Positions 8,596 to 11,754 of a stretch of 11,754 bases of DNA are shown piece after piece. Below the pieces are notes generated by a model, which was not told the DNA's origin, did not search any database, and was given only the letters and a program-made list of their open reading frames with translations. Each line of letters opens with the position of its first letter. Position 1 is the first letter of the stretch. The DNA is taken from assembly GCA_947057405.1 (NCBI GenBank), contig CAMSEJ010000038.1, positions 1 to 11,754 on the forward strand, given 5' to 3'. The DNA is from an uncultured Roseburia sp. (GTDB taxonomy: Bacteria; Bacillota; Clostridia; Lachnospirales; Lachnospiraceae). The position numbers and the translations under genes are program-made.

Positions 8596-9531
8596 TAAAA
8601 TCCTTTCCATCCTCTCCCGAAGCCCGGCCGCAAAGCATTCCCAAAAACGCCCCGAAAGCCTTTTATTCTGCCCCGCGCTCATTTCCGGCAGAAAATCCGT
8701 TCCATATGCCTCCGCCTTCTGCACCATAGCCTGATAAGCCCCCCAAAAAGGTTCTATCTCATGTTCCCCGCAAAACAGCTCCCACAAACGCTCATAGATC
8801 CCGATTCCCTCATAATCCAAATCCCCAAAATACAAAATCCGGTTCTGCGGCGCGTTCATATACGGCTCAACGCAAAATCCAAAATCCGAAAACGAGCGTA
8901 AAATCCCCTTCCCCGCTCCGTATACCACCGTCGCAATTTCCTCTCCAAACATTGTGCGCGGCCCGTCTAACAGCAATCTGCGCATACTGTAGAACGTATC
9001 CTTATTTTCGACAATCAGCACCGTCTGCGGAATCTGCCTGCCGGCAGAAAAATACGCAAGAGGCTCCGTCGTCCGGTAAACAGACAGCTGTTCCATTGAC
9101 ACACCGCAATGCGCCAAAATCTTTTTTCCCTGTTCCCTCTGCAAAAATTTTTCACGTCCCCAGATCTGAAAGCTTCTCTCATTGACCGAAACAGGCTCCG
9201 GTATCTTCTGCCCCTGATTTTTAAAGTAACGGCTCAGAAGCCGGACCCACTTCCGCTCTGTTTCATACACCTCCAAATGGTTCAAATAATAATCTGTCTG
9301 AATACAGGGCGCAATCAAAAACTGCAGCTCTTCAATCCGGGATGTATTATCCGGCGTTTGTTCCAAAATCCAGTATCTGGTATGCAGGGCCGGCATTTTG
9401 CCGTTTAAGGGGGAGTTTTTGACCGGTTTGATCTGACCGGTTTCGATTTTATGGCAGACGTAACGGTACTGCTGCAGGTAGGCGGAAGCTTTGCTTTCCG
9501 ATATGAGCTGTTCCAGTGAAATGCGCTTCAT
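8593..9531 (-). CDS. jetD: JetD, Toprim nuclease subunit of Wadjet; probably C-terminally truncated
   Basis: The product is 312 aa from ATG 9531. JetD proteins (DUF2220 family, related to topoisomerase VI/Spo11 subunit A) nick or cut plasmid DNA brought to them by the JetABC motor. The Toprim metal-binding residues are present: Glu175 in VLIVENKDT, and the DxD pair Asp237/Asp239 in LYFGDLDYEG. The N-terminal part supplies the winged-helix/arm region. The start is preferred over the longer frame to 9663 because a good promoter lies inside that extension and an AGGAGA site lies 11 bases before ATG 9531. The oddity is the end. After TAA (8595-8593) the same frame continues open for 31 codons with protein-like sequence and would stop at 8499-8497, overlapping jetA by 19 bases. 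The current stop is likely a nonsense change or a sequence error. The catalytic core is intact, and activity without the tail is unknown. Confidence 0.88.
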   Translation of the reverse strand: MKRISLEQLISESKASAYLQQYRYVCHKIETGQIKPVKNSPLNGKMPALHTRYWILEQTPDNTSRIEELQFLIAPCIQTDYYLNHLEVYETERKWVRLLSRYFKNQGQKIPEPVSVNERSFQIWGREKFLQREQGKKILAHCGVSMEQLSVYRTTEPLAYFSAGRQIPQTVLIVENKDTFYSMRRLLLDGPRTMFGEEIATVVYGAGKGILRSFSDFGFCVEPYMNAPQNRILYFGDLDYEGIGIYERLWELFCGEHEIEPFWGAYQAMVQKAEAYGTDFLPEMSAGQNKRLSGRFWECFAAGLRERMERIL

Positions 9532-9542
9532 GCTGTCGTCAT

Positions 9543-9548
9543 TCTCCT
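9543..9548 (-). promoter_or_regulatory. Shine-Dalgarno site for jetD
   Basis: AGGAGA on the minus strand, 11 bases before ATG 9531. The spacing is somewhat long but usable. It supports the 312-codon start. Confidence 0.6.
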
Positions 9549-9580
9549 GTAGATTCTGTTTGGATCCGTAACTTCTTTTT

Positions 9581-9609
9581 ATGATACTATTCTGCATTTT
9601 TTCTGTCAA
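9581..9609 (-). promoter_or_regulatory. Candidate sigma-70-type promoter of the Wadjet operon
   Basis: On the minus strand a perfect TTGACA (9609-9604) is followed after 17 bases by TATCAT (9586-9581), five of six bases of TATAAT. Initiation is predicted near 9574, giving a leader of about 43 bases to the jetD ATG. It is the best promoter match noticed in the window. Its -35 lies inside the last codons of the small upstream ORF, and its -10 directly abuts that ORF's stop. Confidence 0.75.
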
Positions 9610-9766
9610 GCTCCATGCACTGTAAGAGGCAGGCCGATACATCCATGCCGACAGAAAGTGCACGCTCTAGAGCGGTATAGAAAACCGCTATAAACTGCTC
9701 CGGTGCAAGCCCGCTTGTCCGCAGGCCGATGCCGCATTTTCCGTTTCCCTTCGGATTTATCCTCAT
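9587..9766 (-). CDS. Small hypothetical protein between the sensor kinase and jetD
   Basis: An ATG at 9766 opens a 59-codon frame. A TTG at 9790 would extend it to 67 codons and would overlap the kinase stop as TTGA. The product begins MRINPKGNGKCGIGLR and contains APEQFIAVFYTALERAL, an amphipathic, helix-like stretch, with three Cys and no signal peptide or membrane segment. The sequence reads like a real small protein rather than antisense noise. However, no Shine-Dalgarno site stands before the ATG, so expression would rely on coupling from the kinase or on a leaderless or weak start. I recognise no family. It could be a degraded or chance ORF, or a small partner of either neighbour. Confidence 0.45.
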   Translation of the reverse strand: MRINPKGNGKCGIGLRTSGLAPEQFIAVFYTALERALSVGMDVSACLLQCMELDRKNAE

Positions 9767-9770
9767 ATTA

Positions 9771-9789
9771 AATGTCACAAATAATGTCA
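9771..9789 (-). repeat. Short direct repeat TGACATT, 12-base period
   Basis: Two copies of TGACATT (minus strand), 12 bases start to start, lie at the end of the kinase gene and before the small ORF. Winged-helix regulators often bind roughly one-turn direct repeats, so this could be a regulator site, but a 7-base repeat can easily arise by chance. Confidence 0.25.
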
Positions 9790-11052
9790 ACTGCTTTTAC
9801 AGATACTATTTTTATAGAACCGGATCTCAAAAAGCGCACCGCCTTCCGGCCTGTTTTTGGCGCGGATCGTTCCGTTTTGACGTTCTATAATCTCTTTGGA
9901 CAGTGCAAGCCCGATCCCGATACCGCCTTCCGCTGCGTTTTTACCGCGGTAGAACCGCTCAAAAAGATGCGGGATATCTTCTTTTGCAAAGCCGTCGCCG
10001 TCGTCCCAGATCAGGATTTCCGTATACAGGGGATTTTGTGCATAGGAACAGCGGATCATTCTGCCGCCATGTTCCATGCCGTTTTTCATCAGGTTCAGAA
10101 CGGCTTCCATTGTCCATTCCGGATCGGCGGTTATTGTCATTTCGCCAAGCTCCGGTATCTCAACCGAAGTTTTAGAGTCGGCAAACAGCTCGTATAAGTT
10201 GTCCGCGGCCAGGACAAGCAGCGTAAAAACGTCGGTTTCGTTTTTTTGCAGCCGTATGGTTCCGGCGTCAATCCGGGACAGGGTGAGCAGGGCTTCCTCC
10301 AGGCGGGTAAGCCGCAGAAGCTGTTTTTCCACTTGTTTTAAATGATACTTTGAAACGCTTCCGTTTGATTCTGCATTGCCCCCGGCGCAGCATGCGTTTT
10401 CGCCTGCCGGGCGTGCGGCAATATTCTGTTTCATTGTCTGGACGGACAGACAGATGGCCGTAATCGGCGTCTTTAACTGGTGCGCAATGTTGGACAGATT
10501 TTCCGCAAAGCCGTTTCTTGCCTGTACCGCTGCGTCTTTTGTCTGATAGAGAAAGGTTACCGTCTTGTATAATTCGTCTTCCAGCCTGGAAAAATCGTCC
10601 TCCCCGGTGGAGGAAAGAATGGCTGCATGACCGGTATTTACCTGCTCCAGATAATCGGTCAGGGCACGGATTCGCAGGGCTTTAATACGGTTTTGGCAGC
10701 AAATGGCAATCAGAAAAAGCAAAACGCCTGCGATAAAACCTGCCGCTGCAAAGAAAGCGGCAGGCCGGTGCGCAGATTTCGAAAAATCGGATGCGCGGTA
10801 TCCCAGACCGGATAGAACATCATTGTCTGCTTCGGGCTTTTTGTTCTTTTGTGTATATTCCTTTAGCATGCCGGTAATGATTGTTTCGGCCTCCGGTTCC
10901 TGTTTTATCCATTCGCAGCAGATCACATTCAAAAGGCCAAACTGAAGCCGGCTGAAATAACAGGAAGCAAGTATAACTGAGACGGCGGAAACCATCAGGC
11001 TGACCGAAAGTATGAGGCCGATTGTAACGAACCTGTTTTTTGAGCCGTTCAT
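9787..11052 (-). CDS. Two-component sensor histidine kinase (VanS-like, two membrane segments)
   Basis: The product is 421 aa from MNGSKNRF. TM1 spans about residues 9-31. An extracellular segment of about 65 residues follows, then TM2 at about 98-119. After a short linker comes the dimerisation/phosphoacceptor domain, with His191 in IAHQLKTPI. The ATPase domain has an N-box centred on Asn324 (LNLMKNGMEHG), G1 WDDGDGF (349-355), F-box FERFY (364-368) and G2 GIGIGLALS (377-385). The start at 11052 overlaps the regulator stop as ATGA, with GGAGG seven bases upstream, so it pairs with the upstream regulator. An Ala/Gly/Cys-rich loop (about 211-233, with CC) lengthens the hairpin between the two helices of the phosphoacceptor domain. 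The signal is unknown. Kinases of this kind often sit beside ABC transporter genes, but here Wadjet follows. Confidence 0.92.
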   Translation of the reverse strand: MNGSKNRFVTIGLILSVSLMVSAVSVILASCYFSRLQFGLLNVICCEWIKQEPEAETIITGMLKEYTQKNKKPEADNDVLSGLGYRASDFSKSAHRPAAFFAAAGFIAGVLLFLIAICCQNRIKALRIRALTDYLEQVNTGHAAILSSTGEDDFSRLEDELYKTVTFLYQTKDAAVQARNGFAENLSNIAHQLKTPITAICLSVQTMKQNIAARPAGENACCAGGNAESNGSVSKYHLKQVEKQLLRLTRLEEALLTLSRIDAGTIRLQKNETDVFTLLVLAADNLYELFADSKTSVEIPELGEMTITADPEWTMEAVLNLMKNGMEHGGRMIRCSYAQNPLYTEILIWDDGDGFAKEDIPHLFERFYRGKNAAEGGIGIGLALSKEIIERQNGTIRAKNRPEGGALFEIRFYKNSICKSS

Positions 11053-11708
11053 ACAGGATCCTCCATCCGGTACCCTACGCTTCTGACTGTTTTGAGGCAT
11101 GCCGGCCGGCCCAGTTTATCACGCAGTCTCTTTACGGTAACGGTCAGGGTGTTGTCGTTTACATAAGTTCCGTTTACATCCCAAACCCGTTCTAAAATTT
11201 TTTCTATGGTAACGGTTTTTCCTTTGTTCTGCAACAGGTACAAAAGCAGCTGGTATTCGGCTGCGCTCAATGGGATTTCCTTTGAGTGACAGGATATGGT
11301 ACGGCGATTTTGGTCAAGAGTGATTCCGCCGCAGGAAAGATATCGGCTGGCTATATTTCCGGTCCGGCGCAGCAGTGCTAAAATCCGGGAATACAGCACG
11401 TCCAGTTCAAAAGGTTTCACGACATAGTCGTCTGCTCCGTTTTGAAAGCCGGAAATTATGTCGCTGGAATCTCCCCGGACCGTAAGAAATATAATCGGCA
11501 GCTCACTCCAGTTGTTTCGGATCCACTGGCACAAACTGTCCCCGCGGCCGTCCGGCATACTCTGGTCCAGCAGAACAAGCGTGGGCACGCGGGTTTGGAT
11601 TGCCTGTTTTGCCTGTGAAAGCGTCGGGAATATCGTTACGCGAAACGCTTTTTGCTCCAAATATTCTTTTACAATACCTGCAATGTCAGGGTTATCTTCG
11701 ATATAATA
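11049..11708 (-). CDS. OmpR/PhoB-family response regulator, N-terminus cut by adapter
   Basis: Native sequence encodes 219 residues beginning YYIEDNPDIAG. The receiver domain has the acidic pair in IEDN, phospho-acceptor Asp48 in LLLDQSMPDG-like context (VLLDQSMP), Thr76 and Lys98 in VVKPF. A C-terminal winged-helix DNA-binding domain occupies about 125-219 (LSAAEYQLLLYLL, RVWDVNGTYVNDNTLTV, RLRDKLG, VRSVGYRME). Only a handful of N-terminal residues are missing. An open frame extends to 11750, but its first residues translate the sequencing adapter and index (the peptide CDWSSDVCSSDL) and must not be annotated as protein. The kinase gene overlaps its stop by four bases. Its DNA target is unknown. 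Confidence 0.93.
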   Translation of the reverse strand, partial: YYIEDNPDIAGIVKEYLEQKAFRVTIFPTLSQAKQAIQTRVPTLVLLDQSMPDGRGDSLCQWIRNNWSELPIIFLTVRGDSSDIISGFQNGADDYVVKPFELDVLYSRILALLRRTGNIASRYLSCGGITLDQNRRTISCHSKEIPLSAAEYQLLLYLLQNKGKTVTIEKILERVWDVNGTYVNDNTLTVTVKRLRDKLGRPACLKTVRSVGYRMEDPV

Positions 11709-11709
11709 T

Positions 11710-11754
11710 AGATCGGAAGAGCACACGTCTGAACTCCAGTCACATGGCATGATC
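11710..11754. other. Illumina TruSeq index adapter (artefact)
   Basis: AGATCGGAAGAGC begins at 11710 and continues with the standard index-read adapter through CAGTCAC at 11743. It is followed by eight bases ATGGCATG, which occupy the i7 index position, and ATC, the first bases of the P7 side. It is not biological. It indicates untrimmed read-through at the contig end and creates a false protein start at 11750. Confidence 0.98.

Noticed and set aside
8516..8644. 43-residue N-terminal extension of jetA in the same frame, starting at 8644
   Set aside because: It overlaps jetD, lacks a ribosome site, and the start at 8515 has AGGAGG at ideal spacing. The other frame in this gap, continuing jetD, is more protein-like.
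9532..9663. 44-residue N-terminal extension of jetD
   Set aside because: The good promoter at 9581-9609 lies inside it, so transcripts would start downstream of the extended start codon. The extension does not look like JetD.
9663..9689. 12-base palindrome CGCTCTAGAGCG next to a 6-base stem AGCGGT/ACCGCT
   Set aside because: A 12-base palindrome is expected a few times by chance in a window this size. It lies within the small ORF and more than 50 bases upstream of the promoter.
9762..9790. TTGACA, 17 bases, TATGAG as a promoter for the small ORF
   Set aside because: The -10 matches only four of six bases and would overlap the ATG at 9766, leaving no leader for that ORF.

Overview
The window looks like a complete metagenome-style contig from a Gram-positive, low-to-mid GC Bacillota, probably a clostridial or Lachnospiraceae-like gut bacterium. 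This rests on strong GGAGG-type Shine-Dalgarno sites, LytTR-type and VanR/S-type two-component genes, the Wadjet variant present and general protein flavour. No 16S rRNA or marker gene allows a firm placement. Both ends are untrimmed Illumina adapter (1-30 and 11710-11754), so the native sequence is about 31-11709 and both terminal genes are cut by the library or assembly, not by biology.

All genes lie on the minus strand. In transcription order (right to left) they are: an OmpR/PhoB response regulator missing only its extreme N-terminus; its sensor histidine kinase (ATGA overlap); a doubtful 59-67 aa small ORF; a well-formed sigma-70-type promoter; a condensin-like anti-plasmid Wadjet operon in the order jetD-jetA-jetB-jetC; an aldose 1-epimerase-family gene with its own candidate promoter; a YbaK/EbsC-type aminoacyl-tRNA deacylase; and the first 52 codons of a LytTR-type response regulator receiver domain.

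The Wadjet set should act as one machine. JetC is the MukB-like SMC ATPase, JetA the MukF-like kleisin, JetB the MukE-like winged-helix partner, and JetD the Toprim nuclease that cuts small circular DNA once the motor has extruded it. Protein features suggest the variant usually called type III.

The most striking observation is that jetD appears to end at a premature ochre stop (8593-8595). The same frame stays open for 31 more codons, reads like genuine protein (including KYVPQEILNAEDI), and would end overlapping the jetA start by 19 nt, which matches the tight packing of the rest of the operon. This jetD may therefore be a recently disabled or C-terminally shortened allele, or the stop may be an assembly error. 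JetC also has Asn where most SMC/ABC ATPases have the catalytic Walker B Glu. No transposase, integrase, tRNA, rRNA or CRISPR was seen.
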